Positions 13,872-24,300 of a stretch of 64,000 nucleotides of DNA are shown here, piece by piece. The first letter of the stretch is position 1. Each line of letters begins with the position of its first letter. Position numbers and translations under genes: made by a program. Below the pieces are notes generated by a model. It had not been told where the DNA came from. It ran no database searches and saw nothing but the letters and a program-made list of their open reading frames with translations. Source of the stretch: Amylostereum areolatum (taxonomy: Eukaryota > Basidiomycota > Agaricomycetes > Russulales > Stereaceae); contig SAXG01000003.1 in the NCBI GenBank assembly GCA_012932865.1, forward strand, positions 434,001 through 498,000, read 5' to 3'.

Positions 13872-15463
13872 ATGAACCTTGCCCGCCATTCCATCTCGGC
13901 CACAGATCCTTTGATTCTTTACGACGTACGCTACGATCCAGACTGCAGCATATTCACGATCTCCACTCCGGCTGGCTTTGCCATCTACAGAACATGTCCG
14001 CTCGAGCTAGTCAGGAAACGCGGTAAGCCGCCTTGATCGTCCATGGTCTTTGTCGCTGATCCTTGTGCACAGAGGTTACAGGAGGAACCCTCTCCATGGT
14101 TGTGCCCATGCACGTATCCTCACTTCTCTTTCTCGTCGGCGGTGGCAGGAGCCCACGATACCCTCCAAATAAGGTTATGTTCTGGGACGAGGCGGCTGGG
14201 CGCGAAGTCGCCGAACTGGAATTCAGGGAGAAGGTCAGAGGGCTCGCATGCCGAAGGGGATGGCTTGCCGTCGCGCTACGAAGACGCGTTGTTGTATTTG
14301 AGATCGGCAAGTCGGTGTCGAGGTACGGAGAATGGGATACGTGCGACAATCCAAGAGGTGGGTTCGACGCTCATCGCTTGCCGCACCCAAAGCGAGCCAT
14401 ATCGTTTAATGTTTGGCCTGCCTGGAAGAATGACCGTGCTCTTATCCTTCAGGTTTGCTTGCGATCGCAACCGGCGCGTTTGCCACCCTGCTCGCCGCCC
14501 CCGGTCGGCAGACTGGCCACGTTCAGCTTATCCATCTCCCACCTTGTCGGCCGCCAGAACCCGTTGGTCCGCCACCGCCGACTCGACCCCGTCGTCCTCC
14601 TGTCACAAAGCACTCCCATTCTGTCATCGCAGCTCACAATACCGCTCTTACGACCCTAGCTGTTCCTCCGTCCGGCCGCCTATTCGCGACTACATCGTTG
14701 CGCGGCACTTTAGTGCGAGTCTGGGATACCGCTACCGGAAAGCAAGTTCGTGAACTACGAAGGGGCACCGACCAAGCAGAGATCTACGGCGTAGCGTTCC
14801 GCCCAGACGAAGCCGAGCTCTGTGTATGGAGCGACAAGGGAACAGTGCACATATTCGCGTTGAGCGGCCGTGACGGACCTTCGTAAGTCACCTATTTCCA
14901 CGTGAATAAACTGCTGCTCATGGCGATATAACAGCAACCGACAATCGACCTTATCCTCGCTTACGTCCTACCTGCCCTTGCCGAAGTACTTCGAATCGGA
15001 ATGGTCCTACGCTCAATTCCGTGTACCCACACAGTCCTCCCACATCTCTCTAACACAACGGACCGCTGGTCGCCAGGATCCGGACGTCGCTGAAGAAGAG
15101 AAATGCACGGTCGGATGGATCCAGATGCCGGTCGAGGAAGAGCGTAGTCCTGTTTCTGGCGCGCCTTCATCAACTTCCGAGTATCAGCTCGTGGCGTTGA
15201 CGTATTCTGGGGGATGGTATCGATTATCCCTTCCGAGCTCGGCCGCGTCTACCCAAGCAAGAGCTTCGTCGCCAACAGTGGGCTCGTCGCATAGCGTGAG
15301 GAGCCACCAGACACCATTGCCCAAGCAAAGGGCGGCTCCTGCTTCACTATCACCGGGACGCGGTGATAAAGGGAAAGGCGTCGCGCACGATAAGGAGAAG
15401 GAGAGTCGCGACTGCATTTTACAGGAGTATCGCCGGTTCGGGTCGTGGGATGGGTGGGGCTAG
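13872..15463 (+). CDS. HSV2: Hsv2/WIPI3-type PROPPIN (WD40, phosphoinositide-binding)
   Basis: Seven-bladed beta-propeller that binds PI3P and PI(3,5)P2 and acts in micro-autophagy and endosomal traffic. Blade 1 starts at MNLARHSISATDPLILYDVR. Blades 4-6 include HNTALTTLAVPPSGRLFATT followed by the lipid-binding LRRG motif (VRELRRGTDQAEIYGVAF) and SDKGTVHIFAL. LRRG rather than FRRG points to the Hsv2/WDR45B branch rather than Atg18. An insertion rich in proline lies between blades 4 and 5, and a Ser-rich stretch follows near the C-terminus before LQEYRRFGSWDGWG. Short introns lie at about 14022-14072, 14360-14453 and 14885-14933. Confidence 0.88.
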
Positions 15464-15938
15464 TAGACTGTTCATTTCTATCGTTTCCGTTCTGCATCCA
15501 CCTTGCGTTCGTGCTATACCTTACCATTGTTTCGCTCTGACATGCTGCACTCACGTGTACACTATGGCATTCGCATCACACTATAATACGCTGTACTTAT
15601 GCTGGCCCGGGACATGTGGAAGGACAAAGTATACATTTAGATTTCTGCATTGTTTGACGTTTGGTATCGATGAGGACTGGTGTACAGTGGGATGAAGCAT
15701 AGGCTGAGAGGGGACCATACCGTGATACAGCGAAAATGAGATGCGAGTACAACAACACCGAGAAGCCCTTGGTACGTAGCGAGTCGACGGGAATAGAGCA
15801 GCTAATCGTCATACCTGAATCCGAGAAGTAAATGCGATGAGAGGTATATGAATGGATGTTCCAAAAATGCACATAAACCCGAGTAGTCCTTCTAAGTTAG
15901 TACAAGACGTCCACCCGCACCTCGCGCGTGGTCGCCCT
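15464..15938. other. Intergenic interval between two convergent 3' ends
   Basis: This 475-base stretch holds the 3' flanks of the PROPPIN gene and of the CxxC protein gene. No conserved reading frame, repeat or RNA gene was seen. Confidence 0.55.
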
Positions 15939-17477
15939 TCACCTGGCGCGAGTGTAGCCAACGGCCTCCACCTGGCTGCGAGGTGGGCCGTAGGTGGTGG
16001 CGGACATAGAAGGGTAGGGTTGTGTAGCTGCGATCTGCGACCGCGGCGTCGCCTGGGGGGTCCCGAGATTCCACGACTTGGGAGGACGCAGGTCGACGTG
16101 GGCGAGCTGCTTGCGCGCCATCTTGAACTCCTGCTCCTCCATCTGGTTCTGCGCGAGGAGGCGCGCGCGCGCCTCTGCCTGCTTCTGAAGTTCGGCCTCA
16201 GACTCGTCAGAGAGGTAGTCTGTGAATCCACCATCGGAGGTGATGGTGCCTTCACTACTGCTTCCGCCGACGGAGCGCGCGTCGCCGCCGTCGCTGCTTC
16301 CGCTACTGGGTGACTTGGGCGATGCGGCGATGTTGATCGCGCCAAAGTCGATGTCAAGACTGGAACGTTTCTCGCTGGGACGAGATGCGCTGATCGTGCC
16401 ACGCCGATCCATGGTGCGAGCAGATGCTGTGGCGGCGTTGTTTGCCATGGCGCTCGTATCTGCGGTGGACGCGCGGCGGCGTAGAGAGGGTGGATCCGCG
16501 GCTTTGGAAACCAACTTGATGGTGGACACGGAGGGACGGCGATCGGACGAACGTGACGCCATAGTGGCCTCGAGTTCCATGTGTCGACGCAAGGGCGACG
16601 GACTGTTGGGCGAATCCCCGCGTTTGTCGACGTGTTCCATGTTGGATTTGCGATGATGGGCAAGAACTTGATCCGTGACTGACGGGGGGCTTTCCTTCAG
16701 TCCAGGTCCCTTCGGAGAAGGGACACCGAGTGGCGCAGAGTTTTCCTTTGGACTACCGTTGGAGCGCACTTTGGACGGAATGGACAGCGGCTGAGACCTA
16801 GGGGATGAACCGGATGCTCTGGTGGGGACTAGACCGGCGCTGCCTTTCCGGTCAAGAGACGGGGGAGTTGTGGGTGATGCCTTCCCGGCAGGCGGGGAAG
16901 TGGCAGGTGCAGGCGTTCTGGAAGACGCGGCGTTGATGCTCTCGAGAAGAGCCTTGACATCAGAAGGGATGGGGATCTTGTGAACGGTGGAGATGGCTGG
17001 CCAGTCGGCAGGTGAGATGGATTTGAGTTCGCTTTGGTTGGGCGCACGGCAGCAGCCCGGCCATCCGGGATTCTGATAGCCATTGAGCTTGGGGTTGGTG
17101 TTGCTACGCGCCCACTGGGAAGACACGGGGTTTAGAAAGGTCTGTCGAATAGGGCGACGAGAAGGCGCACCTTGCAGTAGCCGCAACCGTTGAATCTTGA
17201 GACTGTGGCGAGGGATGGGCACGGGGACGGAGAGGATACGAACGCGAAGGGGAAACAAACCTTCGGCATTCTTCAAGTAAACGACGTCGTGAAGAGGGTG
17301 GTTTGTTCTGTTCTGACAAACTTCTTGTTTATGGGGGCATCTGGAGTGGAAGGGCGATAGGGACGGGGTGGAGTTGGAATAAACGAGACGGAATCACCTT
17401 GCGCCGCTCGGCTTGAAGAAGGTGCACATCGGGCAGACGCCTGTGAGATGCTGAAGGGTGCCATGAGGGAAGCACAT
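15939..17477 (-). CDS. Hypothetical protein with N-terminal CxxC pairs and a disordered Ser/Pro body
   Basis: Unrecognised family. The model uses three exons: 17477-17398, a 25-base micro-exon 17195-17171, and 17141-15939, giving about 436 residues. Splicing joins CPMCTFFKPSGAR to FNGCGYCK and TFLNPVSSQW, creating two CxxC pairs 14 residues apart, then GYQNPGWPGCC. That looks like a small zinc-binding module. The rest is low complexity with many SP and RR motifs. Near the C-terminus there is a predicted helix (ESEAELQKQAEARARLLAQN) followed by VDLRPPKSWNLGTP. The open frame upstream of 17141 is intronic. Alternative start sites cannot be excluded. Confidence 0.6.
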
Positions 17478-17880
17478 CGGTAAAGATGGAGAGGAGGTGA
17501 GGGGGAAGGAGGGGGGAGAGAGGTTGGAGGGGAGAGGAAGCCAAAGAGAGGATGAATATAAGGGCAAGACAGAAAGAACTCTGGGCGAGGACAGATCCGA
17601 CATGTGGTTCCTTGCCGTCTGGTGATCGGGTCGGAGTGAACGCCATGGCGGTGACGAACGGCGGCGGGATTCGGGGCGACGTCGAGCACGTCGGTCTGCA
17701 CGACGGACACTCGATGAGCACAAGGCCGAAAATGCATGTTCAGGCGGTCCAAGCTGCCTCGAGGCAGTCGCTCGACGCTGCTGCCCTGCCTCACCCCCGT
17801 TCTCCTCCACATTCCCTTATCGGGTAGTTTGCGTTTATTATCTCTTTCCTGGGCCTCCCAGGACCCAGGGCCTCCCCCAC
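17478..17880. other. Upstream region of the CxxC protein gene
   Basis: This 403-base interval holds the 5' flank of the - strand gene. It includes a purine-rich + strand run near 17480-17560 (a CT-rich leader on the - strand). No separate gene is supported. Its right border is the left end of repeat copy A. Confidence 0.5.
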
Positions 17881-18878
17881 TCACGTCAGCTTGAATCTAA
17901 ACCCCTGATTCGAGTTCCATCCCGCTTTTCCGTCAGTGTAAGCCAATTCCACGCCAAAGTCAGCGTGAGCACAAGCTGGTCCGTCGGTTTCAAGCCCATT
18001 TCACTGGCATTTGTAAGAAGTGGAAAGAACGGAGTCCCCGCGCGATGAGTCTGAAGTCGATTATGTAAGCAATGTCAATTTTCGTCGTCGCGCGGTGTCG
18101 TTCTTGTTTCCTCTCACCACCTCCACCGCTCAACGTCAACTCCCTCCACCTGGCCACAGCATCTCATCTACCACTGGAGACCCCGGTATAGCTGATTTCG
18201 AGACCGGAATCACATATCGGAATCTCCTCAAAGAGTGGGCTTTGACCACCCCACCCTTTCCCCTTCGCTCACATCAATGTCGAGGTCTCCAGCCCGCTCT
18301 CTCATGAGCATGAGTAGCATTGAGACAACAGCCTGGGTGCGTGTTAGTATCTCTCACTTCCTGCTCGTCTGTCTCACCACGCCACTCATGCATAGGCCCT
18401 ACTAGTACCCCTGGGGATCTCTTGTTGCCGAGGGCTCTTTCGCACTTATGGGCTTTGCTCTCGGTCTTTCCTCGTGTTCTTGGTCTCTACTCGCGGTCTC
18501 GGTCTTTGCTTTCAGTCTTGGCCTGTGGTTGTCGTCTCGCTCCTCGCTCTCGGTCCCCCTGGGTCTCTGGTTTTTGCTCGCTGGCACTTGCTAGGTTATC
18601 TCAATCCCGTTTTGCTGGCATGCCAGGTAACACACTCTAATTCATTTTTCATTCCTCCTTTTGGACCCGTAGACATCCTGTAACACCCCCCATGTACTTT
18701 GTATGGTAGTTCTCGGAATGATATATATATTACGATGCTTTGTTTGCTTCCACATTGGGATGATAAGATTGCGATAAGCATGATTTGAGCCAGCATCCCG
18801 CCGATTGCTCCTTGACGAGCTTAGTAAGATAATTGGATTGAATCCGAAGGAACTCAGCTTCCGACCCAAGGGAGCCCG
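17881..18878 (+). repeat. 998-base dispersed repeat, copy A
   Basis: This block recurs in inverted orientation at 56045-57042 with the same length. The only difference I found is one base: TTTCAG here and TTGCAG in the reverse of copy B, near 18510. Left edge TCACGTCAGC, right edge GGAGCCCG; flanks differ from copy B at both ends. I see no terminal inverted repeat and no matching target duplication. Inside, at 18679, it has TGTAACACCCC, a sequence resembling the start of many basidiomycete Gypsy LTRs, and a TATATATAT run near 18722. It contains open stretches but none looks like a real protein. The right edge is 51 bases from the NCS1 start codon. Confidence 0.85.
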
Positions 18879-18929
18879 CTACTTAGTACAGGTCCACAGC
18901 CACACTCCTCCTCCCCCTTCTCCCAAACC

Positions 18930-19773
18930 ATGGGCAAGTCGCAGAGCAAACTCTCCCCGGAGCAGCTCTCAGACCTCCAGAAGAACACTTACTGTGCGTA
19001 TCTCTCCCTTGTCTTTTTTCGCCACCGCTCACTCCGCCTAGTCGACAAGCGCGAGCTTCAGCAATGGTCGGTCCGGCCCGCTCCTTCTCACCTTCACCCC
19101 CCCCCTCCTCCTCACTCACTCACCCCTCCCATTCAGGTATAAGGGCTTCGTCAAAGATTGCCCTGCCGGTCAGCTAGACAAGGTCGAGTTTGGCCGCATA
19201 TACAAACAATTCTTCCCTTTTGGCGATCCCGCCGAATTCTCCGAATACGTATTCGATGTCTTCGACGTGAACAAGAACGGCACAATCGACTTCAAGGAGT
19301 TCATCTGCGCTCTCAGCATCACAAGCAGAGGCACCCTCGACGAGAAGCTCAAATGTCCGTCCCTCTCCCTTGTATTTTTTTCGGGCATCCCTCATCCCTC
19401 ACCTCAGGGGCTTTCCAGCTCTATGACATCGACAAGAACGGCAAGATCACCTACGATGAGATGCTCCAGATCGTGCAATCGATATACAAGATGACGGGCG
19501 AGATGGTCAAGCTTCCACCGGACGAGGATACCCCGGAGAAGGTCCTTCTTCCGATCGCCTCTACCCGGTTTCCCTGCTCATTATTCTTGTAGAGGGTCGA
19601 CAAGATTTTCCGCAATATGGACAAGAATAAGGACGCGGAATTGACCTACGACGAGTTCGTAGAGGGAAGCAAACAGGACCCGACAATCGTGCAGGTGCGT
19701 CCACCCCTACGCTTGTCTCGGCGTCGCTGACACCCCCGCGCAGGCTTTGTCACTATACGACAACCTCGTATAG
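18930..19773 (+). CDS. NCS1: Neuronal calcium sensor 1 / frequenin homologue
   Basis: Small myristoylated calcium sensor; the yeast homologue Frq1 activates the PI4-kinase Pik1. The start [20 protein letters not shown] has the N-myristoylation pattern (Gly2, Ser6). EF-hand 1 is degenerate (CPAG), as in all frequenins. EF-hand 2 is [14 protein letters not shown]-hand 3 [12 protein letters not shown] and EF-hand 4 [12 protein letters not shown]. The protein ends [11 protein letters not shown], length about 190 as expected. Introns are at about 18995-19042, 19067-19137, 19354-19409, 19543-19592 and 19695-19743. Only 51 bases separate the start codon from repeat copy A, so its promoter must lie inside the repeat or very close to the start. 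Confidence 0.95.
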
Positions 19774-20037
19774 TGCGGTTGTGCTCCATGTATTTGTGTC
19801 GCCTGTGCGTAATCCTGTTCCACCTGCTCCTGTCCTTGGCGTTTAAGGTCCCACAGATCTACCCTCTTCCTGGACCGTGGCTGTGTGTTCACTTGGACTG
19901 CCGCATATCGGTGTGCTTGTAGCTGTATTCCCCTTCGCTTTCCTATTAATCTTTGTACCATGGACGATCGTGATGTTAGATCCACAATAGAACCCCACTT
20001 GTAAGTACACAAAGCAGTACACGGACTTTCCCATTCG

Positions 20038-21116
20038 TCATGATGGCAACCTACCATACTTGCGCAATATCCTCGTCTCGACGTCCTCGCCAACCCATTT
20101 ATGTAGACCTTCGGAAAACTCCAAGTTGTCCAGCTCCGCCTTGAACAGCTTGCTGTAATCCTGCGGTTGCCCGGGTTGTTGAGTCACCGCAAACGGACTG
20201 GCGGTCATGTCGCGACTGGCATCGGCCGCTAACATCCAGGTGTAAGAGGGTAACGAAATCACGCTGACCAAAAAGGGCCGCTTACAGTTGTCTCCGCCCA
20301 AAATGATACGATACAGCCCATTCAGGCCGAAGAAATTGAGGAAATACCACGACAGAGAGGATACCCATCGGACATCCATGTCGGGCGTCTCAATTCCACG
20401 CTGGAGCATCGACTTGAATCCCAGAGTCAACGGGAATGGAAGTTTGACTGCAGCACGCCCGTCAGTTTTACGACATGCAATGAATGTGGGCACGCGTACT
20501 TAGGACGAATCCTTGAAAGAAAAAGTTAATCCATCCCATTATGACCATTTGCGGGACCATCATCACCATCTGTGTCTTCATGCCCGCCATCATTCCGTCC
20601 ATGGCGGCGGGGTCGCTCAGCGGGTTCGGAGGAGCGGCGGGCGCATCCCCTTTCGGGATCCCGTCCTTCAGATATGTGCCATCGGTGAACGCTTTCGAGA
20701 GGTTTTGGGAGATTGACTTGTAGAACGTCAAGGGGACGGGAGAGTTGGACGCTGTGGCGCGGAGGACATTCGAACGAACGAGAGCGCGTCTAGACAGACG
20801 AATTGGAAGGGGGACGAGCAGACTACGAGATTAAATACGCACTGTTCGCGAATAGCTGCTCGAGGGAGAGCTTTGGGAGGCGACTGCAGGAGGAGAACGA
20901 TGTAATGTCGTAATATGCCTACTAAAATCTAGCCAGTAACGGGCAGGTCAGCAACTTCATTAAGATTGAGGTAAATTCGCGCACCATGACCAAAGTAATA
21001 GGAAACAAAACCCAGTCCCGTATCTGGGGGTCGAGATAAAGCGAGGGAACTCTGAAGGCATAACGCGTCAGCACGTTCCGACAAGTGAAGGAGACGTGTC
21101 CGTACGAAGAAGCCAT
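20038..21116 (-). CDS. EMC3: ER membrane protein complex subunit 3
   Basis: Oxa1-superfamily core subunit of the EMC insertase, which inserts tail-anchored and multi-pass proteins into the ER. The short first exon MASS joins to VPSLYLDPQIRDWVLFPITL, the conserved first membrane segment. GILRHYIVLLLQSPPKALPR follows, then NPLSDPAAMDGMMAGMKTQM and MVPQMVIMGWINFFFQGFVL. The second half carries KLPFPLTLGFKSMLQRGIE and SSLSWYFLNFFGLNGLYRII. A C-terminal acidic helix ends RILRKYGRLPS. It is divergent from the SLH1-like helicase gene over 276 bases. Confidence 0.94.
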
Positions 21117-21392
21117 GGTGTTTGTTGCGCCGATGCGCGCTACCTCACAAAACTACAACGCGTCTCCGGGGAGTATGCGTGCCCAAAGGCACTGTGGAGA
21201 CCTTTACGATCTCGACGGAGGAGGTGGAAGGAAAGGGTATGCGGCGAATGCCGATGACTGGCAAACGCGCTTGTCGGCTCCGCACGGCCTCGACGCGACT
21301 CAAGAGTCACTCAAGGGTGCTCACTGGGCCGTTGCCACTCTTGCTTCCGTGTCCACGACAATCACTGCTAGATTTATACCGCCTCTTCGTGC

Positions 21393-24300
21393 ATGAACGC
21401 ATTCTCTCAGCATATCGAGTTTCTAGTCGGCGCGTCAAGCGATACCTCAGACGATCGACGCGTTCTCGATGAGTGGTCTAGGTGAGTAGCCCTGAACACT
21501 GTCTCCGTGCCATTGTTATAACTTAAGTCGACGATGAATGCAGAATAGTCGCAGATTCAGGTGAGCTTTTGAGATATCATCATACAGAGGCGATGATCCA
21601 ACATCTAGGAAGGTCAAGCATCGTTGGATACTTTGCCGGAAGAACCAGGATCGGATTCAGACACTTTGTTCGATGTCTACCGTTCGACTGGCCAATCTGT
21701 ACAAATAGCCAGCACCGGAGCTGGCCCGATCTTGACCAAGCTTCTGTCGTATGCATCCAACTGTTTTTATGCTGCTATCCGCTCACTGTATATGCAGCAA
21801 ACCTAATGTCGAAGCATTGCTGGGTCCGCTGCGCGAGATCCTCTCGTCTTCGCGATCGACGGAAGCCATATCCGAAGAGTTGTCCGATCTCATTGGGTTT
21901 GACGACATCGAACTCGTCATGGATATCCTTCAAAATCGCGACGGCGTCGCCGTTGATGTAGGGGTGCTCACGCGAACGACTGGATGCCCACTGACATTCC
22001 AAAATAGCTTGTCCGCCTGCAACGCGATGCTCACGAAGCACCGTCGCATAGAAAAGCGATTGACTATCCACCTTCGCCTGGTAGGCTTGTGCTTTTGCTC
22101 CTGGATGTCTCTATTGAGTTGTCTCGGTGTGTTAAGGAAATAGCCTCTCAGCAGCCGACGCGAAACGAAGGATGGAAGCTACGTTCCGAGAGAAAGCTTC
22201 TCGACCTCTTTTCCTGGCCGATGCGGTACAATTGTGCGTTTCTGTTTTGAGAACGTTCACTGACGGCTTGTAGCTCCCAGCGCCGGAAGTCCTACCTCAT
22301 GTCTACAGCTCTAGCTCGCAAGTTCAAGGGAATATATTGTCACTATCCGGAAGTAAATATATGCTACCCATTGGAACAACTCGAGAGATGAAGGAGGTGA
22401 CGCTTTTCGTTGTTTCTTCCTTTTGATTGTCGCTTGACGAAAGACATCTAGGATTACGAAGAGGTTGTCATACCTCCAGCGAGAGCTGTTGCGCCACGTG
22501 CCACAGAACACCCCATACTGGTCTCCGAGTTGGATCCGCTGGCCAAGGGTTCCTTTTCCGTACGTTCCCCGTCTTTCGTGGTCGATTATGGGGCGCCAAC
22601 GTAATCCAGGGATACACGTCTTTGAACAGGGTCCAATCCATCGTTTTCCCCACTGCGTACAGATCCAATGAGAATATTCTTGTATGCGGTATGCCCTCTT
22701 GTACATCACATTGATGCCATGCTCACCTTCACCCCCCTCTGTAGCTCCAACTGGTGCCGTGAGTGCATAGATATATTCTTTTCCCTCTTCCTGATTGGCT
22801 TCACAGGGGAAAACGGACGTTGCAATGTTGACAATATTGCGGGTGCTTGACCAACACCGAGAGCATTCATTGTCCCAGCCTATAGCCAACACAATCGCAC
22901 GGGACAACTTCAAAATCATTTACGTGTAGGTCGTGCAACACAGCTTACCGTCGCCTAGTCGTTGACCACAATGTAGTGCTCCGATGAAGGCCCTGGCAGC
23001 GGAGATCGTTCGCAAATTCAGCAAGCGACTGCACTGGCTATCCATTCGTGTCCGAGAATTGACGGGAGATATGCAGCTGACCAAGGCTGAAATCGCAGAG
23101 ACGCAAATCATCGTGACGACGCCGGAAAAGTGGGATGTCGTGACGAGGAAACCTACGGGTGATGGAGAAATGGCCTCGGTCTGTGAACTTTACTCCTCCT
23201 TCAGCCTTCATTTTTGACATCGTTCCAGAAAGTCAAGCTCCTGATTATCGATGAAGTGCACCTGTTGAATGAAGAGCGCGGTGCCGTTATCGAGACTATC
23301 GTCGCTCGGACCCTGCGTCAGGTAAGTTTGTGCTGGTCTACCCATGTGGCCTGTTTTTTGAGTTATCTCAACAACAGGTAGAATCCAGTCAGTCGGTCAT
23401 TCGGATAGTTGGATTGAGTGCCACCCTTCCGAACTACGTCGACGTCGCGGAGTTCCTAAGGTATGGTCAATGACTCCTGTGGAGTCGCTGTTTGACCATA
23501 TTGGTTAGCGTTTCAAAACAGACAGGCTTGTTCTACTTCGACTCTTCATTTCGGCCTATCCCTCTGGAACAACACTTTATCGGTATCAAAGGGAAGCCAA
23601 ACAGTCCCCAGTCGAAGAGAAACCTCGACCGTGTGTCTTTCGAGAAGGTTTCGGAACTGGTCCGCCAAGGGCATCAAGTTATGGTTTTCGTGCACGCTCG
23701 CAAGGAAACAGTCAAGACGGCTCAGGCCCTTCGAGAGACGGCCTTGCTCGAAAGCGTCCTTGAAGAGTTCAGCTGCCAAGACCACCCACAATTTCAATTC
23801 TTCCGTAGGGATATCGGCACCTCCAGGAATAAAGAGATGAAGCAGCTTTTTGACGACGGTTTTGGGATTCACCACGCCGGAATGTTGCGTTCTGACCGAA
23901 ATATGATGGAGCGGATGTTCGAGGCAAGGGCCATCAAGGTATGCCCCTCCGAATGAACAAGGGGATCTCTCATCTTCTCACTGAGGATGAAGGTTTTATG
24001 CTGTACCGCCACGCTTGCGTGGGGTGTTAACTTGCCGGCACATGCTGGTATGTTGCTATGATGACTCCGGCGAGCGTTCTCTCACACCCAAACCATAGTC
24101 GTCATCAAAGGCACCCAGGTTTACGACAGTTCCAAGGGCTCGTTCGTCGACTTATCTGTGCTGGACGTCTTGCAGGTCTTCGGTCGCGCTGGGCGTCCTG
24201 GACTGGAAACTAGCGGAGAAGGCTACATCTGCACGACAGAGGACAAGCTCACGCATTACCTGGACGCCGTGACTTCCCAGGTTCGATCCATCATCTCCGA

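Noticed and set aside
17142..17276. N-terminal part of a 445-codon open frame on the - strand
   Set aside because: Intronic: splice-consistent CxxC exons at 17477-17398 and 17195-17171 join to 17141 in frame, leaving the upstream part unread.
18020..18640. Two open frames inside repeat copy A as real genes
   Set aside because: They recur identically in copy B and look like chance frames of a repeat; no conserved domain.
17881..18878. Helitron or TIR element reading of repeat copy A
   Set aside because: Starts with TC but does not end CTRR, is not between A and T, and has no terminal inverted repeat or duplicated target.
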